Source of the DNA: Erythrobacter sp.
Lineage (GTDB): Bacteria > Pseudomonadota > Alphaproteobacteria > Sphingomonadales > Sphingomonadaceae
Direction: 5' to 3'
DNA length: 64,000 bases
NCBI RefSeq assembly: GCF_011765465.1
Contig: NZ_CP050265.1
Location: 496,001-560,000, forward strand
Below are positions 35,564 to 43,098 of the stretch, piece after piece. Below the pieces are notes generated by a model that was not told the DNA's origin, ran no database searches, and saw nothing but the letters and a program-made list of their open reading frames with translations. Within the stretch, counting starts at the first letter, position 1. Every line of letters begins with the position of its first letter. The translations under genes and the position numbers were made by a program.

Positions 35564-36166
35564 ATGTTTGCCAGCAACGCGAGCGAGGAAGCGGCGGCTC
35601 GGAAGCCGGACTGGGATACCCTGCTCGATTGCCTCGTGCAGCTCGACGGGCGCATCCGGCTTATCGTCGATCGCGACGGCGGGATCGTCGCGCGGCCGCG
35701 CCGTGCCGCCCTGCCGCTCGGTTCCCTGCTGGGCGCGTCGCACGTCACCTCCACCGCGCGCTGCGAAAAGGGCGCGCGCATCGCAGGCCCGCGCGCGCTG
35801 GCCGAGCGCCTGCTCGCAGTCCGCGGGGAGGAAACCGAAGTCGTCCTGCTCGGCCGCGAAGACGGAGGTGCCCCCGTGGTCGCGCGCGCCTGCGCGATCG
35901 ACGAGCGACACGTCTGCATCCTCTTCATCGCGCCCTGCGACGAGCGACCTGGACGAATCGACGAACTCGGCGCGCTGTTCGGTCTCACGGCGTGCGAAGC
36001 GCAGGTCGTGCTCGACCTTTTTCACGGACGCTCTCCGCAAGCGATCGCCGACAGGCGCGGAAACTCGATCCACACGATCCGGGCCCACATCAGGCAATGT
36101 CACCAGAAGATCGGTGCGAAAACCCGCGAAGAAATGCTGAGTCGAATTGCCGGGATCTGTGCCTGA
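35564..36166 (+). CDS. LuxR-type (GerE HTH) transcriptional regulator next to the Fap-like operon
   Basis: Protein of 200 aa. The C-terminal helix-turn-helix (about 142-195; FGLTACEAQVVLDLFHGRSP, then IADRRGNSIHTIRAHIRQCHQKIG) is of the LuxR/GerE type, with the typical LTxxExxV entry. The N-terminal 130 residues form an unrecognised sensor-like region with no receiver aspartate, so it is not a standard response regulator. It lies directly upstream of, and in the same direction as, seven genes for exported proteins, with a 192-base AT-richer gap before them. It is a reasonable candidate for their dedicated activator. Confidence 0.8.
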   Translation: MFASNASEEAAARKPDWDTLLDCLVQLDGRIRLIVDRDGGIVARPRRAALPLGSLLGASHVTSTARCEKGARIAGPRALAERLLAVRGEETEVVLLGREDGGAPVVARACAIDERHVCILFIAPCDERPGRIDELGALFGLTACEAQVVLDLFHGRSPQAIADRRGNSIHTIRAHIRQCHQKIGAKTREEMLSRIAGICA

Positions 36167-36220
36167 ATCGAAGAGGTGTAACCAATTTTGACTAATCGTC
36201 TTCGATGACAGATCGGGTAG

Positions 36221-36231
36221 TTAATATTGCC
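36221..36231 (+). promoter_or_regulatory. AT-rich candidate site upstream of the Fap-like operon
   Basis: TTAATATTGCC, 128 bases before the first exported-protein gene, lies in the most AT-rich part of this gap (36181-36270). It differs at two positions from the core GTAATATTACC seen upstream of the erythromycin-esterase-like gene. It could be a promoter element or a related operator; the evidence is thin. Confidence 0.25.
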
Positions 36232-36358
36232 TTAGTAAAAATCCGGATTCATCCATTTTTCCATACCTAGGATCATTCCCTCGTCGCGGCGCAACGTCGG
36301 GATCGAAGCGATCTTGCGAAGTCGCGGGTCGGCTCATCCGGGCCGGACGGGAGGGACC

Positions 36359-36853
36359 ATGCACAGGGACTGGATACACGCAAACGGTCGGATCGTTCTG
36401 CCATGGACGCTCATGGCGTTGCTGGCCGGCGCAATTCCGTTTCCGGCGATGGCCGACGAGCCTTCGGCGCAAGGCGCGACTGCTCTCGTCGATGGCCAGA
36501 TCGTCTATTCGCGCGAGGTCCGGCACGCCGTCGGATCGCCGCACTTCCCGGGCAGGAGCCACGAGGCGACCACCGCACCGACGGGCACGATCCTTTCGAC
36601 CGTATCGAACGGTCTCGTTCCGCTCAGCGATCTCGAGACCTCGGCGGTAACGGCTTCGCTGCCGCGATCGCTCGCGGTGCTGGATACCGGATCGGCCCTG
36701 AACGGGCCGGTGGGCGCTTTTGCAGGACAGGCCAGCCCGCTCATCCCGTCGGAAAGCGCGTCGCTCAATCCCGGCGCGACGATCGGAAGCGCGATGCAGT
36801 CGCTGCACGGCGCGCTGGGCAGCCTTTCGGTCCTTCCCGGAGGAGGGCAATGA
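36359..36853 (+). CDS. Exported protein of unknown function, first gene of the Fap-like operon
   Basis: Protein of 164 aa starting MHRDWIH, preceded by GGGAGGGACC. A signal peptide (about 1-33) ends AIPFPAMA. The mature part is Ser/Thr/Gly/Ala-rich with no cysteines and ends LSVLPGGGQ. I see no recognisable domain, and only a loose resemblance to the repeat proteins downstream. In Pseudomonas the first fap gene encodes FapA, a small exported chaperone-like protein; position and size fit but sequence does not prove it. The stop overlaps the next start (ATGA). Confidence 0.7.
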   Translation: MHRDWIHANGRIVLPWTLMALLAGAIPFPAMADEPSAQGATALVDGQIVYSREVRHAVGSPHFPGRSHEATTAPTGTILSTVSNGLVPLSDLETSAVTASLPRSLAVLDTGSALNGPVGAFAGQASPLIPSESASLNPGATIGSAMQSLHGALGSLSVLPGGGQ

Positions 36854-37467
36854 GCCGCTCTCGCCATCTCATGGTGGTGTCCGCCGCCGCTGTTCTGCTG
36901 GCATCGTCCGCAGGGCTTCGTGCCCAGGATCCGCAAGCGCCGGTCGATGACAGCGTGGTTCTCGAAAGCACGGCGGGCGCGGGGCAGAACGGGCGGCTCG
37001 CCGTCAACATCGCGGCCGGCAGCCTCAACCAGCAGGCATCGAGCCTCGTCCTCGCACAGGGCGAGGTCGCGGCGACGCGCGAGAAGCTCACCCAGCGCAG
37101 CGACGCGGGCGAGGGAGAAGACCGAGCGACCCGCATCGTCGTCGGCGAGGGCGTTTTCGCAGGCCATTCCGGGGTCGCGAGCATCAACATTACGGCCGGG
37201 ACGGGCAACCAGTCCGCCAACCTGGCCTCCATCGCAATCGGGCAGGCGGGGGCGCTGTCGGACCAAATGCTGGAGCAGGCACGCGCTCCCATCGAGCCAT
37301 CCGGAGGGCCGACGACCACCGCGAGCGGGCGAAACGACTTCATCGACATCGACGATGGAGCCTTCGCCGGCGGAAGCGGTGTTCTCCAGGCCAACCTGAT
37401 CGGTGGCGAGAGGAATTCCTCCGCCAACACCTTCTCGCTCGCCATCGCGGCGGGCGGGCAACCCTGA
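36850..37467 (+). CDS. Exported repeat protein, FapB/FapC-like putative amyloid subunit (minor)
   Basis: Protein of 205 aa with a signal peptide (about 1-25, ending AGLRAQ). Three imperfect repeats stand at about 45-69, 105-130 and 174-200. The first reads RLAVNIAAGSLNQQASSLVLA, split as RLAVNIAAGSLNQQ and ASSLVLA; the later two keep the N-x-x-x-G-x-x-N spacing (SINITAGTGNQSANL, ANLIGGERNSSANTF). The Asn/Gln-Gly pattern matches the strand-turn-strand repeats of Fap amyloid proteins. It lies just upstream of the larger repeat protein, as fapB lies before fapC. The likely role is nucleator or minor fibre subunit. No cysteines apart from none, and no transmembrane helix after the signal. Confidence 0.78.
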   Translation: MSRSRHLMVVSAAAVLLASSAGLRAQDPQAPVDDSVVLESTAGAGQNGRLAVNIAAGSLNQQASSLVLAQGEVAATREKLTQRSDAGEGEDRATRIVVGEGVFAGHSGVASINITAGTGNQSANLASIAIGQAGALSDQMLEQARAPIEPSGGPTTTASGRNDFIDIDDGAFAGGSGVLQANLIGGERNSSANTFSLAIAAGGQP

Positions 37468-37489
37468 GCAAGAGTGAAGGAGAACTGAG

Positions 37490-38545
37490 ATGAAAAAGCT
37501 GCTGCTTTCAACCGTGGCCGCCTCGGCGTTCATCGCCGTGCCGGCAATGGCACAGAACCACGGCGGGAACGGCCACGGCGGTCCGATGGTCGATGTCGAC
37601 GCCGAAGTGGAAGTCGATATCGAATACGAGAACGAGATCGACACCGAGCTCGAAACCGACGCGACCTTCTTCAAGCTCGTCGGCATCCTCGGCGGCGCGC
37701 TCGTGACCGGCGTGGTCGAAGTCGACAGCGCGGCGGTGGCGATCACCGATGCCAAGCAGCTGCAGTCGGGCACGGTCGTGAACTACCGCGAGGAAAACGA
37801 GCTGAACGGCGAGAACGGCTATGTCGATCGCGTCTTCGGCCCGGCCTGGAGCGAAGCGGGCAACGACCCGAACGACGACCTGATCGACGGCACGCTCGAA
37901 CCGCGCATCCGCGCCGGTTACTTCGCGCCGATCATCAACACGGTCGATGCCTTCGCCGTCGATGCCTCGGGCAATACCGGGGTCAACCTCGCCGCGGGCT
38001 ATTTCAATATGCAGATGAACGCGGCGACCCTCGCCACCTCGAGCAATGCCGACGAGGAAGCCGTGGGCGGCTGGGCGGAAGCCTCGACCACCTCGTTCCA
38101 GTCGCTGCTCAATGTGAGCCAGGCTGCGACCCCGGGCTTCACGAGCCCCGGTGACGATCCCGAGCAGGGCGGAGACAACAACAACTTCCGCGATCGCAAC
38201 TCGGTGCTCGGCGGGACGATCTCCGGTTCGGGCAATATCGGCGTCAACGCGGCGGCGGGCAGCCTCAACCAGCAGGCGAACCTGATGACGCTCGCGGTGG
38301 CGAACGACAGCACGCTTGCCGAAGCGAATGCGGGGCTGATCCAGGCTTCGACGCTCAGCTTCGTCGAGCAGCAGGACAGCCAGAACTTCGTGACCGGGCT
38401 CATCATCGACGGCGCCTCGGGCAATGTCGGGGTGAACTTCGCCTCGGGTGTCGGCAACCAGCAGCTCAACTCGCTGACCATCGCCGCGTCGGCCGGCGGC
38501 GCGCCGGGCAACGGCAATGGCGGCGGTGGGAACGATCCGGACTGA
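37490..38545 (+). CDS. Exported repeat protein, FapC-like putative major amyloid subunit
   Basis: Protein of 351 aa with a clean signal peptide (1-22, ending VPAMAQ). A His/Gly then Asp/Glu-rich head (about 23-60) precedes three repeats at about 160-184, 246-272 and 309-335. They read SGNTGVNLAAGYFNMQMN, SGNIGVNAAAGSLNQQAN and SGNVGVNFASGVGNQQLN, the Fap-type motif GNxGVNxAAGxxNQQxN. The repeats are separated by linkers of 60 and 37 residues rich in Gln, Asn, Ser and Thr, again as in FapC. The C-terminus is Gly/Asn-rich. No cysteines are present. A strong hairpin after the stop could keep its mRNA more abundant than that of the genes below it. Confidence 0.82.
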   Translation: MKKLLLSTVAASAFIAVPAMAQNHGGNGHGGPMVDVDAEVEVDIEYENEIDTELETDATFFKLVGILGGALVTGVVEVDSAAVAITDAKQLQSGTVVNYREENELNGENGYVDRVFGPAWSEAGNDPNDDLIDGTLEPRIRAGYFAPIINTVDAFAVDASGNTGVNLAAGYFNMQMNAATLATSSNADEEAVGGWAEASTTSFQSLLNVSQAATPGFTSPGDDPEQGGDNNNFRDRNSVLGGTISGSGNIGVNAAAGSLNQQANLMTLAVANDSTLAEANAGLIQASTLSFVEQQDSQNFVTGLIIDGASGNVGVNFASGVGNQQLNSLTIAASAGGAPGNGNGGGGNDPD

Positions 38546-38648
38546 CGGTCCCGCCAAGAGCTAGCTCCACCGCCATGCAGCGACCCGGATGGCGGGAGGG
38601 GCACCGGCAGAACGCAGCGCCCCCGAAGCAAGTATCTGCCGGCCGTGA

Positions 38649-38674
38649 GGGGGAAGGGCACGCGCCCTTCCCCC
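38649..38674 (+). terminator. Perfect 11-bp hairpin between the FapC-like and C39 peptidase genes
   Basis: GGGGGAAGGGC (38649-38659) pairs exactly with GCCCTTCCCCC (38664-38674) across the loop ACGC. It stands 103 bases after the putative major-subunit stop and 36 bases before the peptidase start. There is no T-run, so it is more likely a partial attenuator or a 3'-end stabiliser of the upstream mRNA than a full terminator. Confidence 0.7.
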
Positions 38675-38710
38675 GAGCGGAAAGCGGGGGAAACGCGAGA
38701 GGATGGCGAG

Positions 38711-39448
38711 ATGCAAGCGGACGAGCGTAATTCTGCAAGACGGAGGCTGGCGACGGCGACGAGCCTTGTCGCGCTTGCGCTGGCCAGCGCCTGCAGCACG
38801 GCGCCCGAAGGCGAGGCGGTCCCGCTCTGGCTCGGCGCGGTGACGACCACCGGCCCGACGCTCGCGGTTTCCGTGACCAGCTGGAAAGAGATGAAGTTCG
38901 AGAACCTCGTTCGCCAGCGCACCGATTTCAGCTGCGGTGCGGCCGCGCTAGCCACGATCTTCAACTATGCCTTCGGACGCGAGACGAGCGAGCAGCAGGT
39001 GCTCGTCAATATGCTGCGGGTCGCCGACCCGGACGTGGTCCGCAAGAAGGGCTTTTCCCTCCTCGACATGAAGACCTACGCGCAGTCCGTCGGCTACGAG
39101 GCCGAGGGATACAGGGTCGATTACGCGACGCTCGAGCAGCTCGAGGTTCCCACCATCGTCCTGCTCGACATCCGCGGATACAAGCATTTCGTCGTCGTGC
39201 GCCGCACCTGGCCGGACCGGGTGGCGATCGGCGACCCCGCGCTCGGCAACCTGACCATGGAGCGCGCGAAGTTCGAGGAAGCCTGGAACGGCATCCTCTT
39301 CGTCGTCTCGGGCGAGGGCTACCTCCCCGACAACATCCTGATCAATCCGCCCGAGCCGCTTTCCGCCAAGCGACTTCTCGAACTCACCGCGACCATGCCC
39401 GGCGCGGAAGTCGCCGAGTTCGGCTTCGGGCCGCGGATCACGTTCTGA
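38711..39448 (+). CDS. C39-family cysteine peptidase, FapD-like
   Basis: Protein of 245 aa. A signal with LALASAC suggests a lipoprotein (Cys28), so it would sit in the periplasm on a membrane. The C39 peptidase domain has the catalytic triad visible: Cys75 in RTDFSCGAAALATIF, His159 in YKHFVVV and Asp175 in IGDPALG. No ABC transporter domain is attached, unlike bacteriocin exporters but like FapD of Pseudomonas, which is needed for fibre export. Its position after the two repeat proteins and before the outer-membrane gene matches the fap order. The likely task is trimming or gating a subunit or the pore; the cleaved protein is unknown. Confidence 0.85.
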   Translation: MQADERNSARRRLATATSLVALALASACSTAPEGEAVPLWLGAVTTTGPTLAVSVTSWKEMKFENLVRQRTDFSCGAAALATIFNYAFGRETSEQQVLVNMLRVADPDVVRKKGFSLLDMKTYAQSVGYEAEGYRVDYATLEQLEVPTIVLLDIRGYKHFVVVRRTWPDRVAIGDPALGNLTMERAKFEEAWNGILFVVSGEGYLPDNILINPPEPLSAKRLLELTATMPGAEVAEFGFGPRITF

Positions 39449-39459
39449 AGGAGGCAAAG

Positions 39460-40317
39460 ATGTCCCGCGAAGAAACCAATGGCAGCCGCGCGAAAAGAAT
39501 GCGCGCCGGCACATTCGCCATCGCGCTGCTGCTCGGCACTGCGGCCCCGCCGCTCATTGCGGCCGGTCCCGATCTTTCCGCGCTCGGCGATGCCAAGCCG
39601 CTTGCCGACGAGGAACTGGCGGATATGCGCGGCAAGTTCGTCACGCCCGAGGCTGTGTCCTTCTTCGGCATCACGATGCTCACCAGCTGGCAGGATGCGA
39701 GCGGCGTCACGACCCTCGCGCGGCTGCTTTTCAGCGTGGATTTCCTGCCTCGCGCCGGCGGTGGGGCGCCCGCGCCGCAGCTCATGATCGCATGGTCGCG
39801 CGCCGGGGAGGGCGGCGGCGATCCGGCGATGGACGTGACCGATATGCACGAAGGCTACGTGCCCTATATTCCGCCCCAGGACGCATTCGGCCTCGGCGGG
39901 CTCGACACGTTCTCGGGCGCCGCACAGGCCAATGTCATCGCCGGGGCCGACAACCGCGCGCTCAATGCGATGCAGGTGATGATCGTGCCGTCCTCGGCCG
40001 TCCCATCGCTTTCCGATGGCGGCCTGACGGCGATCGACGGCCCCGCCGATTTCGCCTTTGCCGACGGGGACACCCTGCATTTCCGGCTCGCCGACAACCA
40101 GCTCGGCATCGTGATGACCGGCAACCAGGGGCTCGACACGAGCAGCCAGCTCGCCGGCGGCGATATCGGCCAGCTGCTCCAGCAGACCATTCTCGGCAGC
40201 AACAACAACCTCGTCGAGAACCGCGCCTCGGTGATTTTCGGCATCGACGCGCTGCAGGCCCAGCAGGCCGTCCGCGTGCAGGAGGCGCTGAGCGCGATGA
40301 AAGGCCACGGTTTCTGA
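39460..40317 (+). CDS. Exported protein of the Fap-like operon, possible FapE counterpart
   Basis: Protein of 285 aa with a signal segment (about 14-36). Soon after, residues 48-59 read LADEELADMRGK, which resembles the L-x-x-x-E-L-x-x-[MI]-x-G-G leader cut by C39 peptidases, with Lys in place of the second Gly. A single weak copy of the operon's repeat occurs at about 152-175 (FSGAAQANVIAGADNRALN). The rest is Ala/Asp/Gly-rich without a known domain. A GGAGG ribosome-binding site precedes the ATG, which is 12 bases after the peptidase stop. By position it corresponds to FapE, a minor fibre component. Confidence 0.72.
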   Translation: MSREETNGSRAKRMRAGTFAIALLLGTAAPPLIAAGPDLSALGDAKPLADEELADMRGKFVTPEAVSFFGITMLTSWQDASGVTTLARLLFSVDFLPRAGGGAPAPQLMIAWSRAGEGGGDPAMDVTDMHEGYVPYIPPQDAFGLGGLDTFSGAAQANVIAGADNRALNAMQVMIVPSSAVPSLSDGGLTAIDGPADFAFADGDTLHFRLADNQLGIVMTGNQGLDTSSQLAGGDIGQLLQQTILGSNNNLVENRASVIFGIDALQAQQAVRVQEALSAMKGHGF

Positions 40318-40348
40318 GATTTCGCTGTTTTTCGGGGGAGATGGACGA

Positions 40349-40936
40349 ATGAAAAAGGTGTTCGCTGCGATGGCCGCCCTGGCCTTTCCCGCGCTGGTTT
40401 CGGCGAGCGTGCAGGACGACGGGCGGCAGTTCGCCGTCGAGGGCGTGGGCATGGCGACCTGCGCGCGCTTCATCGAAGCGCGCGCCTCCGCGCCGGCCGA
40501 ATACCAGCGTATGCTCGGCTTCATCGAAGGCTACCTGAGCGCCGCGAACCTCTACGAGCCCGATACCTTCGATCTCACCCCGTGGCACAATGCCGCAGCC
40601 CTCGACCTGATCGTGGAGCATCATTGCACCCAGCATCCGGACGACCGGCTGGTCGGCGTGACACAGCGCATGGTGGGCGGCTTCCGGCCGTTCCGCATCG
40701 CCCGTTTCTCGCAGATGCTCGAGGTCGGCGACCGCGAGCATCGGACCTACGTCTACGAGGCCATCCTGCGCCGCGCCCAGGCCGCGCTGCAGCTGCGCGG
40801 ATATTATTCGGGCCCGGAGGACGGGACCTATTCGCCCGAATTGCGGGAGGGCTTTCGCAAGTTCCAGCGTGAAGTCGGGCTCGACGAGACCGGCGTGCCG
40901 GACCCGGCGACGCTGTGGAAGCTGCTCAACCCATGA
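40349..40936 (+). CDS. Periplasmic peptidoglycan-binding protein of the Fap-like operon
   Basis: Protein of 195 aa. A signal peptide (1-20) is followed by a helical region with two cysteines, Cys38 (GMATCARFIEAR) and Cys93 (EHHCTQHPD), a pattern like HdeA/Rap1a-type domains in which the pair forms a disulfide. The C-terminus (about 141-194) is a peptidoglycan-binding_1 domain: ALQLRGYYSGPEDGTYSPEL then FQREVGLDETGVPDPATLWKLL. It probably anchors the secretion apparatus to the cell wall. No such gene exists in the described Pseudomonas fap operons, as far as I know. Starts 32 bases after the previous stop. Confidence 0.82.
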   Translation: MKKVFAAMAALAFPALVSASVQDDGRQFAVEGVGMATCARFIEARASAPAEYQRMLGFIEGYLSAANLYEPDTFDLTPWHNAAALDLIVEHHCTQHPDDRLVGVTQRMVGGFRPFRIARFSQMLEVGDREHRTYVYEAILRRAQAALQLRGYYSGPEDGTYSPELREGFRKFQREVGLDETGVPDPATLWKLLNP

Positions 40937-40956
40937 CAGAGAGGGGGAGAAGAGAG

Positions 40957-42336
40957 ATGGAACGCCAGTTTCAATACACAGCCGCGGGCGTCGTGCTCGC
41001 TGCCGCGCTTGCCTGCGGGGCGGTTCCGGCTTCGGCGCAGGATGCGGGGCCGGACGACCCGGCGGCGACGCGCGAGAATCTCGAGGAACAGCTGAAGGAG
41101 CTTCGCGCAAGGGAGCGCGAATACCGCGACCGGCTGGAAGCGCTCGAAGCGCGCCTTGCGCTCATCGAGCGCGGGCAGGAAGTGCCCGATGCCTCGCTCG
41201 CCCCGGCCGAGGCGGCGAACCTGCGCGGCGCCTACATCGCCCCGCGCCCGCTTGCGATTCCCGACGATCCCTCGCTCGCCTTCTTCCGCAAGCAGGATCT
41301 CGAAGCCTCCTTCGTGCTGCCCTCGCAGGAGGAGCCGCCGACAGGAGGAGGCGGCGACGAGGAAGAGGAGCGCCGCTCGCCTGCGCCCACCGAAGCGGTG
41401 GCGGAAATTTCCGGCGAACAGCAGGGCCGCTTCGGCGACCGGCTGGGCTTCGATCTCGGCCTGTCCTATTCGCATTTCGACACCGCGCGGATCTCGCTGA
41501 ACGGGTTCCTCGCGCTCGATGCGATCTTCCTCGGCACGATCAGCATCGACCAGGTCAAGTCGGACATCTTCACCTTCGACCCGACCATTCGCTACGGCAT
41601 CAACGACCGCCTGTTCGTCGATGCGAACCTGCCGTTTCTCTACCGCACGTCCAATTTCCGCTCCGGCGGCGCGGGCGGTTCGGCATCGGCGCTGGTCGAA
41701 CGGACGATCCACGATGAAGGGCTTGGCGACCTCAGCATCGGGGCGAGCTACCGCGCGATCGCGGAAACCGCGAAACTGCCCGATGTCGTCGTCAGCGCCC
41801 GGGTGAAGTTCCCCACCGGGCGCGACCCGTTCGGGATCGAATTCGTCGAGGTCACGGGAAGCGAGGGGAACCTGCAGGTGCCCGAAAACCTCGCCACCGG
41901 GACCGGGGTCTACGGCGCCTCGCTCGGCTTTGCCGTGCTCAAGACGCTCGACCCGCTGGTGGTCTTCGGCAACGCGACCTATTTCCACAATTTCTCGCGC
42001 GATTTCGACGACATCGACGAGGCCGAGGGCGACATTCCCGGCCGGGTCGACATCGGCGATGCCTTCCAGTTCGGGGCGGGGCTGGCCTTCGCGCTCAACG
42101 ACAAGTCGAGCATTTCGATGTCCTACAGCCAGCGCATCGTCGAACGCACCCGGCTTACCCCGGAGGGACAGGATTCGCGCATCGTCGTAGGCAGCCAGGC
42201 CAATGTCGGCCTCGTCAACCTCGGCGCGACCTTCTCGCTCGGCCCGCGGCTTGCGCTGGTCACGAATGTCGGGATCGGACTGACCGACGACAGTCCCGAT
42301 ATGTCGGTCGGCATCCGCCTGCCGTTCCGCTTCTGA
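40957..42336 (+). CDS. Outer-membrane beta-barrel with N-terminal coiled coil, FapF-like secretion pore
   Basis: Protein of 459 aa. A signal peptide (about 1-28, ending ASAQ) is followed by a coiled coil (about 37-73; NLEEQLKELRAREREYRDRLEALEARL in heptads). A Pro/Ala segment and an acidic Gly linker (about 127-150) lead to a C-terminal beta-barrel (about 165-459) of the phenol-degradation MetA-like group, ending in Phe (LPFRF), as outer-membrane barrels do. FapF of Pseudomonas has this plan: a trimeric coiled coil gating a barrel through which amyloid subunits leave. It is the last gene of the operon, again as fapF. Confidence 0.84.
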   Translation: MERQFQYTAAGVVLAAALACGAVPASAQDAGPDDPAATRENLEEQLKELRAREREYRDRLEALEARLALIERGQEVPDASLAPAEAANLRGAYIAPRPLAIPDDPSLAFFRKQDLEASFVLPSQEEPPTGGGGDEEEERRSPAPTEAVAEISGEQQGRFGDRLGFDLGLSYSHFDTARISLNGFLALDAIFLGTISIDQVKSDIFTFDPTIRYGINDRLFVDANLPFLYRTSNFRSGGAGGSASALVERTIHDEGLGDLSIGASYRAIAETAKLPDVVVSARVKFPTGRDPFGIEFVEVTGSEGNLQVPENLATGTGVYGASLGFAVLKTLDPLVVFGNATYFHNFSRDFDDIDEAEGDIPGRVDIGDAFQFGAGLAFALNDKSSISMSYSQRIVERTRLTPEGQDSRIVVGSQANVGLVNLGATFSLGPRLALVTNVGIGLTDDSPDMSVGIRLPFRF

Positions 42337-42353
42337 AGTCAAGGGAAGGCAGG

Positions 42354-42406
42354 GTGCAGGCAAGGCGCGGAGCGTTTGGGGGCCGTCTTCGCCAGCTTGC
42401 CTGCAC
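42354..42406 (+). terminator. Inverted repeat after the FapF-like gene, probable operon end
   Basis: GTGCAGGCAAG (42354-42364) pairs with CTTGCCTGCAC (42396-42406), 11 perfect bases, with a 31-base loop that can extend the stem through GGCG/CGCC. It begins 18 bases after the stop and no T-run follows. It probably ends or protects the Fap-like transcript. Confidence 0.5.
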
Positions 42407-42478
42407 GCGCGATCATCGTCGCCCGCGCGCGCCGGGGCCATTCGTAGAAGACCGGGGAGCGCCGCACAGGACGCCCTT

Positions 42479-42498
42479 TTCCGTAGCTTTACCAATGC
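42479..42498 (+). promoter_or_regulatory. Candidate operator upstream of hsp20 (shared island motif)
   Basis: TTCCGTAGCTTTACCAATGC, read in the direction of hsp20, matches the site before the erythromycin-esterase-like gene (TTCCGTA, TTACC and AATGC all kept). It is 91 bases before the hsp20 start. Confidence 0.5.
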
Positions 42499-42589
42499 CC
42501 CCTCGCGCCTTGCAGGAATAGGCCCCGAAGGTGCCGCCGGTCCCTCGTGCAGGCATCCGAGCGGCGCTTTCGAGAAGAAGGAGTATCAC

Positions 42590-43096
42590 ATGACGGAACA
42601 CACGACCTTGCCCGCGCGGACCGAAAGCGAACCGCGCACGGAGCCGCGCTCCGATCAGGGCCTTGCCGCGGTCTTCGGGCGGTTGCGCGAGGAAATCGAC
42701 GAGCTTTTCGAGGACATCACCGTGCCGCGCCCGGTCCGGCGGGTGCTGCATATGCCGGGGGGCATCGAATTCAGTCCGGCGATCGACCTCAAGGACAAGA
42801 AGGACCACTACGCGCTGGCGATCGAACTGCCGGGGCTCGAGGACAAGGACATCGACGTCGAATTCGCCGACGGGGTTCTCTCGATCTCGGGCGAGAAGCG
42901 CGCCGAAAGCGAGGAGAAGGCGGACGGCTGCCTGATCAGCGAGCGCAGCTACGGCGCTTTCCGGCGGAGGCTGTCGATGCCGCGCGACATCGATCCCGAG
43001 CGGATCGAGGCCAAGTATCGCCGCGGTGTCCTCCACGTGACGCTGGGCAAGGACAAGAACGCGGCCGAACGCGTCCGGAAGATCAAGGTCGCCTGA
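42590..43096 (+). CDS. Small heat-shock protein, Hsp20 / alpha-crystallin family
   Basis: ATP-independent holdase of 168 aa. A short disordered head (about 1-25) is followed by the alpha-crystallin domain (about 60-160) with FSPAIDLKDKKDHYALAIELPG (in two parts), the DGVLSISGEKR strand and the closing GVLHVTLGKDK. The C-terminal I-X-I motif is replaced by RKIKVA. AAGGAG lies eight bases before the ATG. In this context (Usp, BON, CBS, FixLJ nearby) it is more likely tied to hypoxia or stationary-phase survival than to classic heat shock. Confidence 0.93.
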   Translation: MTEHTTLPARTESEPRTEPRSDQGLAAVFGRLREEIDELFEDITVPRPVRRVLHMPGGIEFSPAIDLKDKKDHYALAIELPGLEDKDIDVEFADGVLSISGEKRAESEEKADGCLISERSYGAFRRRLSMPRDIDPERIEAKYRRGVLHVTLGKDKNAAERVRKIKVA

Positions 43097-43098
43097 CC

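Noticed and set aside
36505..38557. Minus-strand open frames across the Fap-like genes
   Set aside because: Low-complexity Arg/Ala/Asp translations; the plus-strand proteins have signal peptides, repeats and good ribosome-binding sites.
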